Position numbers and translations under genes: made by a program. The notes under the pieces are model-generated. The model was not told the DNA's origin. It did no database searches and saw only the letters and a program-made list of their open reading frames with translations. From Candidatus Promineofilum glycogenicum (lineage in GTDB: Bacteria; Chloroflexota; Anaerolineae; Promineifilales; Promineifilaceae), in contig JADJHJ010000022.1 in NCBI GenBank assembly GCA_016707605.1, positions 1 to 63,239 on the forward strand: a DNA stretch of 63,239 nucleotides. Reading direction: 5' to 3'. Numbering within the stretch: the first letter of the stretch is position 1; every line of letters starts with the position of its first letter. This document shows, one piece after another, positions 25,524 to 32,792 of the stretch.

Positions 25524-27911
25524 TTACTGCGCGCGTTCGGCCGTGCGGGGGGCGGCGATGGCCTGGCGGCGCTTGGTCTGCATCCCCTCGGCCAGGTAGT
25601 AGCTGCCGACGACGAAGACGGCGGCGCCGATCTGCATGATGACCCCCTGCCACGTGGCGTAGAGGCCGAACCACAGCCCGGCCCAGTAGGGCGGCGTCAC
25701 CCCCTGAATCGGCGTGATGCCCACCCAGCCCACGGCCTGCATGACGTGCACCGTCTTGCCGACCATCGTCACCAGCACCAGGCCGATGAGCACGCCCGTC
25801 CAGACGAGCATCTTCTTGTAGGGCAGCCGCGCCTGGAGCTTGAAGGTGATGGCCCCGACGACGAGCACGGCCAGCGCGCCGACGGCCACGCCTTGCAGCA
25901 CGACCGTCGTGCCGGCGTCGAGCACCAGCGCTTGCAGGAATAGCACCGTCTCGAACCCCTCGCGGTACATGCTGGTGAAGCCCAGCAGCACCAGGCCGAC
26001 GAACTGCCCCGTCTCGGCCGACAGCACGCGCCGCTTCTGCTGGTGGAAGCCGGCCATCCAGTCCTTCCAGTACGCCTTGTGGAAGAACCAGTTGGTGATG
26101 AGCAGCAGGATGCCGATGGCGATGAGCGAGACGATGGCCTCCAGCCGCTCGCCGAAGCGGGTCAGCGACGACAGAATCTGCTGGGCGATCCACCACGTGG
26201 CCGCCGTGGCCAGCAGCGATAGGACGACGCCCAGCACCATCGGCCGCCGGTGGCGGGCCATCGCCCCGACCATGCTGGCCATCAGCGCGGCCAGGATGAC
26301 GACCGACTCCAGCCCTTCGCGGAAGACGATGATGGCCGCGTTGGTGATGATCGCCCCCGGCGCGCTGGGCAGGTCGCCCAACGTCAGTTGCGCCTCTTCC
26401 AGCGCCCCGTCCAGTTCGGCGCGAATGGCGGCCACCTCGGCCGGCGCGGCCTCCAGGGCGATGGCCTGGGCCAGCCCCGGCTGGCCGTCGTACCCCTGCC
26501 AGAACAGGCCGTCGATCCGGGCCACCAGCGGCGGGGCAAAGCCCAGCAGCCGCGGCTCCGGCCCGAAGTCGAAGATGGCGTAGGCTTCCAGCCGGGCCGA
26601 CTCGGCCAGAGCGTAGTCGCCGGCCCGCACCGCCGCCTCCACCTGATCGAGCACCGAGGCCAGCACGTCGAAGTCGGCGTCGGCGTTGGCCGCCGTCCAC
26701 GCCGGCGGCATCAGCGCGGTCAGTTCGGCGTTGATGGCCTCGACGTTGGCCGTCATCTGCTCCGGCGGCAGCACGTACTCCTTGCGGTTGGCGGCGTCGA
26801 GGTCGGCCACGACGGTGGCGATCTGCTGGGCCAGAGCGGCCGTCCGCGCCGGGTCAATCGCCTCCAGCCCCAGCCGCAGGTCGGCGAACGAGGCCTCGGC
26901 CCCGCCCATGAAACTGACCGCCTCCTGCACCTCCAGCTCGACCATGACCGTCTGCTCGGTCACGCCGCGGCCGTACTCCACCGGCACCAGGGCCAGGAAG
27001 CGCAGCAGTTGCCCGGCCCGCCGCGCCTGGTCATCGGGCGAGAGGGGCGCGGCGCGGAAGCTGCCCAACGTGGCGCTCAGCCGTTCGGCCGTGGTCGCCA
27101 CGGTGGTCTCGTCGCCGGCCAGCAGCGCCGGCAGCAGGGCGTCGAAGCCGGCCAGGACGGTACTCGCGTCGCCCGCGCCCTGCTCGGCGTAGGCCGGGGC
27201 CAGCACGCGCCAGTAGGCGGCGGCAATGCCGGCCGACTCGGCGCGGCGGGTGGGCAGAGCGTTGGCATCGGCGGCCGTGGCCAGATGTTGGGTCAGCCGC
27301 GCCTGATAGGTATCGAGCAGGTCGGCATCGAGTTGGGCCAGGGCGGCGGCGACGGCTTCGGGCGTCGCCTCGTTAGCAGCCAGGTCGCGCAGAGCCAGGG
27401 TGGCGTCAGCGTCGGGGCGGGAGAAGCGGGTGCTGGTGCGGAAGTCGCGCACCAGCAGCCAGCGCTGGGCCTCGGCGGCGTCGCCGGCCTCGATGGCCGC
27501 GCGCGCGGCCAGATAGCCGCCCCAGTTGAGCGCGCCCGCGGCCCGCCCGCGCGCGCCGGCCAAAGCGTCGCCATCGCCGGCCGCCGCGGCCGTGGCCGCG
27601 GCGTCGAGCGCCTCGGCCAGCAGCGCGGCGCTCTCAGCCGGCAGGCCGTCGGGCCCGGCCGCCGCCGCCTCGGCCACGTGGCCTTCGGCGGCGCGCGAAT
27701 CGCCGCCCAGCACGGCGGCCTGGGCGGCGAAGAGGGCGTCGCTGATGGCGTCGGCCGCTTGCCACGGTTCGCGGTCATCGGCCGCAGCCGGGGCCGGGCG
27801 CAGGGCCAGCCCGCCTAGCAGTAGCAGAAGTAGATAGAAACCGAGTTTCTTCGGAGAAACTCGGTTTCTAACTCTAAGAGTTACAGATCCTTGATGCGCT
27901 TGGGGCTGCAT
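25524..27911 (-). CDS. FTR1-family high-affinity iron permease with long extracytoplasmic N-terminal domain
   Basis: Up to 795 residues. A signal or first helix (LGFYLLLLLLGGLAL) precedes a helical extracytoplasmic domain (residues 45-510) with an imelysin-like look (YGRGVTEQTVMVELEVQEAVSFMGGAEASF). The C-terminal third is FTR1: seven helices with REGLE at residues 531-535 and the second motif YREGFE near residue 650, the Fe-binding glutamate motifs. It imports iron across the inner membrane. The start is unclear: ATG 27911 overlaps the upstream 52-aa gene, and residues 15-26 (RNRVSPKKLGF) come from the hairpin repeat at 27836-27869, which seems to have landed on the original N-terminus. It lies downstream of an EfeO-like imelysin. 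Confidence 0.88.
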   Translation of the reverse strand: MQPQAHQGSVTLRVRNRVSPKKLGFYLLLLLLGGLALRPAPAAADDREPWQAADAISDALFAAQAAVLGGDSRAAEGHVAEAAAAGPDGLPAESAALLAEALDAAATAAAAGDGDALAGARGRAAGALNWGGYLAARAAIEAGDAAEAQRWLLVRDFRTSTRFSRPDADATLALRDLAANEATPEAVAAALAQLDADLLDTYQARLTQHLATAADANALPTRRAESAGIAAAYWRVLAPAYAEQGAGDASTVLAGFDALLPALLAGDETTVATTAERLSATLGSFRAAPLSPDDQARRAGQLLRFLALVPVEYGRGVTEQTVMVELEVQEAVSFMGGAEASFADLRLGLEAIDPARTAALAQQIATVVADLDAANRKEYVLPPEQMTANVEAINAELTALMPPAWTAANADADFDVLASVLDQVEAAVRAGDYALAESARLEAYAIFDFGPEPRLLGFAPPLVARIDGLFWQGYDGQPGLAQAIALEAAPAEVAAIRAELDGALEEAQLTLGDLPSAPGAIITNAAIIVFREGLESVVILAALMASMVGAMARHRRPMVLGVVLSLLATAATWWIAQQILSSLTRFGERLEAIVSLIAIGILLLITNWFFHKAYWKDWMAGFHQQKRRVLSAETGQFVGLVLLGFTSMYREGFETVLFLQALVLDAGTTVVLQGVAVGALAVLVVGAITFKLQARLPYKKMLVWTGVLIGLVLVTMVGKTVHVMQAVGWVGITPIQGVTPPYWAGLWFGLYATWQGVIMQIGAAVFVVGSYYLAEGMQTKRRQAIAAPRTAERAQ
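27836..27869. repeat. Perfect hairpin AGAAACCGAGTTTCT at the FTR1 start
   Basis: AGAAACCGAGTTTCT, a TCGG loop, then AGAAACTCGGTTTCT: a 15-bp perfect stem lying inside the apparent 5' coding end of the permease gene and reading in-frame without a stop. Confidence 0.85.
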
Positions 27912-28039
27912 AGGTTCTTCTTCTTGTTGGCCACGCGTCCGCAGTTGGTGCAGACGAAGCGCGGCTGATTAACCAGCAGGACGTAGGATGGCAGGTCACC
28001 CTTGAGCGACTTCTTCAGCTTGCACAGTTCCGTGCTCAT
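27881..28039 (-). CDS. Small conserved-looking CxxC protein in the iron-uptake cluster
   Basis: A 52-residue basic protein starting at ATG 28039 with GAGGAACG just upstream: MSTELCKLKKSLKGDL, a hydrophobic YVLLVNQPRFV, then CTNCGRVANKKKNLC and a Lys-rich end. The four cysteines (C6, the CxxC pair and a last C) could bind zinc or iron. There is no signal peptide. It sits eleven bases after the EfeO-like imelysin stop and its 3' end overlaps the permease's apparent start. I recall similar small proteins beside iron-uptake genes, but no function is established. The good ribosome site and cysteine pattern support it being real. Confidence 0.72.
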   Translation of the reverse strand: MSTELCKLKKSLKGDLPSYVLLVNQPRFVCTNCGRVANKKKNLCSPKRIKDL

Positions 28040-28049
28040 CGTTCCTCGT

Positions 28050-29144
28050 TTACTCAGCGATCTCAACGTCGAGCAGCGCCGCCGCCTGGCTGACCTGACC
28101 GGCCAGCGCCGTGGCCTTGGCCTGGGCCTCGCCGCCGAAGAGGTCGGCCTGAGCGCCGGTGAAGCGCGTGCCGGCCCGCTCCTGGTTGTAAAGGTCGCCG
28201 ACGTAGCCACGCAGGTCGGCGAAGCCGTCAGTGATCTGGCTGTGCAGCGCCGGGTCGGCCGACTGCACCAGCGTGGCCATATTGCCGTAGGTGAAGTCCA
28301 GCCCGGCCAGGATGCCGTTGATGTCGAACAGACGGCTGACGCCGATGAAAGATTGCTCTTGCGACTGCTCATTGACAAAGGCCGACAGCTTCCACTGCTC
28401 GAAGTACTCGTTCATGGTCGGGATCATGACCACCAGAGCCGTGAAGGCGTCGGACAGGCTGGGCTGCCAGCCCTCGACGGCAGTGATCATCTCGCCCGTC
28501 GCCCCGTCCAACCCCTGCGCGGCGGCCAGCAGAACGTTGGCCTCCGGCAGCACTTCGCCCAGTTCGGCCGCGCCGTCGCTGTCCAGGTCGGCCGGCAGCC
28601 CGACGAAGTCGGCCCGCGTGCCCCAGATGATCGGCTCCAGCAGGCTGTGGAAGAAGTTGCCGGGGCTGGGCAGAGTGCGGCCATCAGCCAGTTCCAGCGT
28701 CCACTCATAGGCCTCGACCGGGTCTTCCTCGGCGCTGGGGCCGGCGTCGATCCACACGTCATAGAAGGCCAGCGACGGCACGCCGGCGATGATGCCCTCG
28801 TCCAGTTCGTAGTGGGTGCTGGCCGTCAGCCAGTGGGCCTTGGCGTCGGCCACCAGTTGGGTCAGCGCCGGCGCGTCGGCGGCCCAGGCGGCGGCGTAGT
28901 CGAAGTTGTGGCCGGCCAGCAGGTCGTAGTAGCTCTGGGCCGTGGTGGCCAGAGCGGCCGTGCCCTCTTTCATCTGTTGGGCGTTGTCGAGTGTGTACTG
29001 CTTGACGGCGGCCAGATCGGCGGCGTCAGTGGCGGCGGCCGGAGTGGCTTCGATGGCCGGCTGTGCCTGTTCGGCCGCGCCGCCACAGGCAACGAGCAGA
29101 ACCACGGCAACCAGACTCAACAGGCGGGCAATCCACTTGGACAT
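28050..29144 (-). CDS. EfeO/imelysin-like iron-uptake lipoprotein
   Basis: A 364-residue lipoprotein: MSKWIARLLSLVAVVLLVACGG, with lipidation on the Cys of VAC. The mature part is helical. STHYELDEGIIAGVPSLAFYDVWIDAGP and NFFHSLLEPIIWG provide His and Glu residues likely to bind metal, as in the M75/EfeO fold. FVNEQSQEQSFIGVSRLFDINGILAGLDFTYGN is a conserved-looking later block. EfeO-type proteins hand iron to the FTR1-type permease EfeU, whose equivalent lies just downstream on the same strand. It differs from the IrpA-type imelysins at 12544 and 15332. GGTTAA words occur in its upstream region (29241-29289). Confidence 0.8.
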   Translation of the reverse strand: MSKWIARLLSLVAVVLLVACGGAAEQAQPAIEATPAAATDAADLAAVKQYTLDNAQQMKEGTAALATTAQSYYDLLAGHNFDYAAAWAADAPALTQLVADAKAHWLTASTHYELDEGIIAGVPSLAFYDVWIDAGPSAEEDPVEAYEWTLELADGRTLPSPGNFFHSLLEPIIWGTRADFVGLPADLDSDGAAELGEVLPEANVLLAAAQGLDGATGEMITAVEGWQPSLSDAFTALVVMIPTMNEYFEQWKLSAFVNEQSQEQSFIGVSRLFDINGILAGLDFTYGNMATLVQSADPALHSQITDGFADLRGYVGDLYNQERAGTRFTGAQADLFGGEAQAKATALAGQVSQAAALLDVEIAE

Positions 29145-29305
29145 AGGCGTTTTCTTCTCTCCCGATGAGTGTTTGTTGTTCCATTATCGGCAGTCGGGCC
29201 ACGGCTACAAGACCCCGGCGTTAAGACTCGATTGCAGCGCGGTTAAACAAAAATGGGCCGGCCGCAAAGTGATTGTGAACCGTGGTTAAAAAGTGCGGCA
29301 GCAGC

Positions 29306-29346
29306 AAAAAAGAGGCCTGACAGGTTGTAGACCAACCTGCCAGGCC
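29306..29346 (-). terminator. Intrinsic terminator after the cytochrome c peroxidase gene
   Basis: On the minus strand GGCCTGGCAGGTTG pairs with CAACCTGTCAGGCC, followed by TC and six Ts. It belongs to the CCTGACAGGTTG repeat class; a second, shorter GACAGGTT/AACCTGTC pair lies at 29372-29395. Confidence 0.75.
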
Positions 29347-29407
29347 GGGGGAGAGAGATGGGAGAAGACGGGACAGGTTAGCCTCCCAACCTGTCAGACA
29401 TGAACGA

Positions 29408-30517
29408 TTACGACCCAGCTTCGACTGCGGCTTCGGCCTCTTCCGAGTACGGCCCCGGCGTGTCCGGGCCGCTCTCCGGGAATTCAGGCACAACGATATA
29501 GTTGGTCGGGATTTGGCCAGTCAGCGCGTCCAGGAAGGCGGCGATGTCGGCGATCTGATCCGTCGTCAACTGCCGGCCCAACTGGTAGCGGGCCATGATG
29601 TCGATGACCTCTTCCACCGTCTGCACGCTGCCGTCGTGGAGATAGGGGCCGGTCATGGCGATGTTGCGCAGGCCGGGGACTTTGAAGGCGTACCTGTCGG
29701 CTTCCACGCCGGTGATGGCGAAGCGCCCTTCGTCGGCCAAATTCGGGTAAGCCTCGGCCTGGCCCATGATGGCGTAGCGCAGGCCGCCGATGGCCGCGCC
29801 GTAGTGGCAGGTGGTGCAGCCGGTGGAGACGAATAGAGCCACGCCGCGCTTCTGCTGCGCGGTCAGGGCCGACTCGTTGCCGGCCAGCAGGGCGTCGAAG
29901 GCATCGGGCGTCACCAGGTAGCGCTCGAACGCGCCGATGGCCGCGCCAACGTTGTCATAGGTGATCGGGTCAGCATCGTCGGGGAAAGCGGCGGCGAACA
30001 GGTCATGATAGCCGGGAATCGATCTGAGCACCTGGATGACGTACTCCGGGTTGGGCATGCCCATTTCACCCGCGGCCAGGATGGGGCCTTGGGCCTGCTC
30101 CTCCACGTCGGCGGCGCGGCCGTCCCAGAACTGCGCCAGGTGGAGCGCGGCGTTGTAGACCGTCGGGGCGTTGCGGCCGACCGGGTTGCCATCATGGCCC
30201 AGCGAGAATTGCAGGCCATCGACGCCGTACTGGTCGAGCAGGTGGCAGTTGTTACAGCTCATCTCCTGGCTGATGGAGATACGCTCCTCATAATAGAGCA
30301 TCCGGCCCAGGTCGATCAACTCCTGAGAGATGACCGGGTGGTCTTCCGGCAACATCGCATCGGGCAACCGGGCAAAGATGGTCAGCGCATTGCGCGAATA
30401 GAAGTCGGGTGGCACCGGGGTCGGTGTCGCCAGTTCCTCCGGTGGGATGGCGCAGGCGGCCAGGAGGGCGATGAGAATTAGACCGGCGATGGCAATGGTT
30501 AGACCGTGGCGTTTCAT
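29408..30517 (-). CDS. Di-heme cytochrome c peroxidase (CcpA/MauG-like), lipoprotein
   Basis: A 369-residue secreted protein; lipobox ALLAACAIPP. Two c-heme motifs: SCNNCHLLDQYGVDG near residue 85 and GCTTCHYGAAIGG near residue 235. GRNAPTVYNAALHLAQFWDGR and the late FKVPGLRNIAMTGPYLHDGSV are hallmarks of the bacterial di-heme cytochrome c peroxidase family. It reduces hydrogen peroxide outside the membrane using electrons from small cytochromes. Its position upstream of an EfeO-like protein and FTR1 suggests redox handling of iron, in a role like EfeB in the Efe system; that link is inference. The start has an AAGGAG ribosome site that is part of a 14-base tandem repeat. Confidence 0.93.
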   Translation of the reverse strand: MKRHGLTIAIAGLILIALLAACAIPPEELATPTPVPPDFYSRNALTIFARLPDAMLPEDHPVISQELIDLGRMLYYEERISISQEMSCNNCHLLDQYGVDGLQFSLGHDGNPVGRNAPTVYNAALHLAQFWDGRAADVEEQAQGPILAAGEMGMPNPEYVIQVLRSIPGYHDLFAAAFPDDADPITYDNVGAAIGAFERYLVTPDAFDALLAGNESALTAQQKRGVALFVSTGCTTCHYGAAIGGLRYAIMGQAEAYPNLADEGRFAITGVEADRYAFKVPGLRNIAMTGPYLHDGSVQTVEEVIDIMARYQLGRQLTTDQIADIAAFLDALTGQIPTNYIVVPEFPESGPDTPGPYSEEAEAAVEAGS

Positions 30518-30519
30518 AC

Positions 30520-30617
30520 GGTGTGGCTCCTTCGGCGTGGCTCCTTCGGCGTGGCTTGTTCGGCGTGGCTCCTTCGGCGTGGCTTGTTCGGCGTGGCTTG
30601 TTCGGCGTGGCTCCTTG
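30520..30617 (-). repeat. Seven tandem 14-base units, each carrying the ribosome-binding-site position
   Basis: On the coding strand the unit is AAGGAGCCACGCCG, with variant AACAAGCCACGCCG. From far to near the ATG the pattern is AAGGAG, AACAAG, AACAAG, AAGGAG, AACAAG, AAGGAG, AAGGAG. The last unit supplies the Shine-Dalgarno sequence for the peroxidase ATG at 30517. Confidence 0.9.
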
Positions 30618-30840
30618 TTGACTGTCCACTATTTCCACTGCGTCCGGCGGGCTGGGATTCGGCTGCGCCTGACCGGAGCGCGCCCGATTGAGAAAGTGTA
30701 GTGGATAGGCTGATATTGACTCAAGTGACGAATGTTATCTCTATTTGTGAATAAATGCACAATCCATCGATTGCCGGTGCATCCCACTTTCTGCGGAGGA
30801 AAACGTGCGACGCACGAACGTGGCTGGTGTGTCGCCTAGG

Positions 30841-30870
30841 TTGCGTTTTCGCCCGTCCGCCGGTTATAAT
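30841..30870 (+). promoter_or_regulatory. Promoter of the ABC exporter operon
   Basis: TTGCGT (30841-30846), an 18-base spacer, and a perfect TATAAT (30865-30870). The start would be near 30877, leaving a leader of about 33 bases. Confidence 0.6.
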
Positions 30871-30909
30871 GTCCTTTCGTCTAGAACGTTTGTTTGCCCA
30901 AAACCGCCC

Positions 30910-32733
30910 ATGATCAACCGCGAATTCCGCCTGGAAAACGAGAAGCAGTTCGACCGCCGCGGCCCGGTGCGCTGGATCGCCTCGCAACTGGCCCACTACT
31001 GGTATCTGCCGCTCATCGCCATCATCGCCGCCGTCGTCAACAACTTCGCCGCCAGCTACATCCAGGTGCTCATCGGCCGCGGCTTCGACCTGCTGAACAC
31101 GCCCGACTGGCCGACGCGCTCGCTGGCGCTGCTGGCGCTGGCCGTCTTCGGCTCGGCCGCGTTGCAGGGCATCTTCGGCCTGGCGCGCAACTCGGCCTTC
31201 GAGTTCATGGCCCAGCGCATCGAGCGCGACTCGCGCGACTCGCTCTACGGCAGCCTGTTGGGCAAGAGCCAGACCTTCCACAACCGCCAGCGCATCGGCG
31301 ACATCATGGCCCGCGCCACCAACGACGTGCGCATGCTCAACATCATGTTCAGCCCCGGCCTGATGCTCATCACCGACTCGCTGGTCGGCCTCGTGGCCCC
31401 GCTCGTCCTCATCACCCAGATCGACACGCGCCTGCTGCTGACGCCGGTCATTTTCCTGATTCTGTTCATCATCACCATCCGCGGCTACGCCCGCCGCCTC
31501 AGCCCGGTGAGCGAGGGGATGCGTGAATCCTTCGGCGTCATGAATGCCGGGCTGGCCGAGACGGTCGGCGGCATCGAGGTCGTCAAGGGCAACGCCCAGG
31601 AGGCGCAGGAGGGGGGCAAGTTCGCCCGCGATGCCGGCGTCTACCGCGACTACGCCGTGCGCGAGGGCGAGATTCAGGCCCGCTACCTGCCCATGCTCGT
31701 CTTCAGCATCTGCTGGGGCCTGGCCTTCCTGCACGCCATGCTGCTCTGGCGCGCCGGCGACCTGACGCTGGGACAGGTTGTCAGCTACGTCGGCCTGGTC
31801 GGCTTCCTGCGCTTTCCGACGTTCGTGTCCATCTTCACCTTCCAGTTGGCCCAATTGGGCGTGGCCAGCGCGCGGCGCATTCTGGAGTTGATCAACGCCA
31901 AGACGGAACTGGACGAGAATCAGGGCGGCGTGGCCCAGCCTATTGTGGGGGCGGTGGAGTTTCGGGATGTAAGCTTTAGGTACGAAGCGACGAGCGACGA
32001 GCGACGAGCGACGAGTGAAGACGCGCCTGACTCGTCACTCGTCGCTCGTCACTCGTCACTCCATATTCTGAAGAACATCACCTTCGCCGCCCAACCGGGC
32101 GAAACCGTGGCCATCGTTGGCCAGACGGGCGGCGGCAAGAGCACGCTGACGCGGCTCATCAACCGCATCTTCGACGTCGGCAGCGGCCAGGTGCTGGTCG
32201 ATGGCGTGGACGTGCGCCAGTGGAATCTGGAGTCGCTGCGTTCGCAGATCTCGACCATCGAGCAGGACGTCTTCCTCTTCTCGCGCACCATCGCCGAGAA
32301 CATCGCCTTCGGCGTGCCCGACGCCACGCGCGAACAGGTCGAGACGGCCGCCCGCGAGGCCCAGGCCCACGACTTCATCATGAGCTTCGACAAGGGCTAC
32401 GAGACCGAAGTCGGCGAGCGCGGCGTGACCCTCTCCGGCGGCCAGCGGCAGCGCATCGCCATCGCCCGCGCCTTCCTGACCAACCCGCGCATCCTCATCC
32501 TCGACGACAGCACCAGCGCCATCGACAGCGCCACCGAGGACCGCATCCAGCAGGCCATGTATCGCATCAGCCGCCAGCGGACGACGTTCCTCATCACCCA
32601 CCGCCTGAGCCAGATCCGCTGGGCCGACCGCATCCTCGTCCTCAAGGGCGGCGAGATCACCGACCAGGGCAAGCACGAAGAACTGCTGGCGCGCTCGCCG
32701 GATTATCGGCGCATCTTTGCGGTGTATGAGTGA
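30910..32733 (+). CDS. ABC exporter half-transporter, subunit 1
   Basis: A 607-residue protein from ATG 30910. Six-helix type I exporter domain (residues 25-330) with the coupling-helix region RESFGVMNAGLAETVGGIEVVKGN, then an ATPase domain: Walker A IVGQTGGGKSTL, signature LSGGQRQRIAIARAF and Walker B ILILDDSTSAID. The Walker B glutamate position is Asp (DDSTSAID), which marks a degenerate catalytic site as in heterodimeric exporters. Between the first ATPase strand (VEFRDVSFRYE) and LKNITF an extra segment, ATSDERRATSEDAPDSS..., is encoded by the hairpin at 31986-32061. It pairs with the next gene. Multidrug or lipid export is likely; the substrate is unknown. Confidence 0.92.
   Translation: MINREFRLENEKQFDRRGPVRWIASQLAHYWYLPLIAIIAAVVNNFAASYIQVLIGRGFDLLNTPDWPTRSLALLALAVFGSAALQGIFGLARNSAFEFMAQRIERDSRDSLYGSLLGKSQTFHNRQRIGDIMARATNDVRMLNIMFSPGLMLITDSLVGLVAPLVLITQIDTRLLLTPVIFLILFIITIRGYARRLSPVSEGMRESFGVMNAGLAETVGGIEVVKGNAQEAQEGGKFARDAGVYRDYAVREGEIQARYLPMLVFSICWGLAFLHAMLLWRAGDLTLGQVVSYVGLVGFLRFPTFVSIFTFQLAQLGVASARRILELINAKTELDENQGGVAQPIVGAVEFRDVSFRYEATSDERRATSEDAPDSSLVARHSSLHILKNITFAAQPGETVAIVGQTGGGKSTLTRLINRIFDVGSGQVLVDGVDVRQWNLESLRSQISTIEQDVFLFSRTIAENIAFGVPDATREQVETAAREAQAHDFIMSFDKGYETEVGERGVTLSGGQRQRIAIARAFLTNPRILILDDSTSAIDSATEDRIQQAMYRISRQRTTFLITHRLSQIRWADRILVLKGGEITDQGKHEELLARSPDYRRIFAVYE
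31986..32061. repeat. In-frame hairpin with GCGACGA heptamer words
   Basis: The left arm iterates GCGACGA four times and ends ACGAGTG. The right arm reads CTCGTCACTCGTCGCTCGTCACTCGTCACTC. It is translated within the ABC ATPase domain. Confidence 0.88.
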
Positions 32734-32740
32734 GAGGGGC

Positions 32741-32774
32741 GTCAGTGGTCAGTTGTCCTCAACTGACCACTGAC
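32741..32774. repeat. Perfect hairpin GTCAGTGGTCAGTTG between the ABC genes
   Basis: GTCAGTGGTCAGTTG, loop TCCT, CAACTGACCACTGAC: a 15-bp perfect stem in the 59-base gap between the two transporter genes, directly before the second gene's ribosome site. Confidence 0.9.
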
Positions 32775-32792
32775 ACCCGAAAGAGAAACACA

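Noticed and set aside
30520..30617. CRISPR array
   Set aside because: Units are contiguous 14-mers with no spacers.
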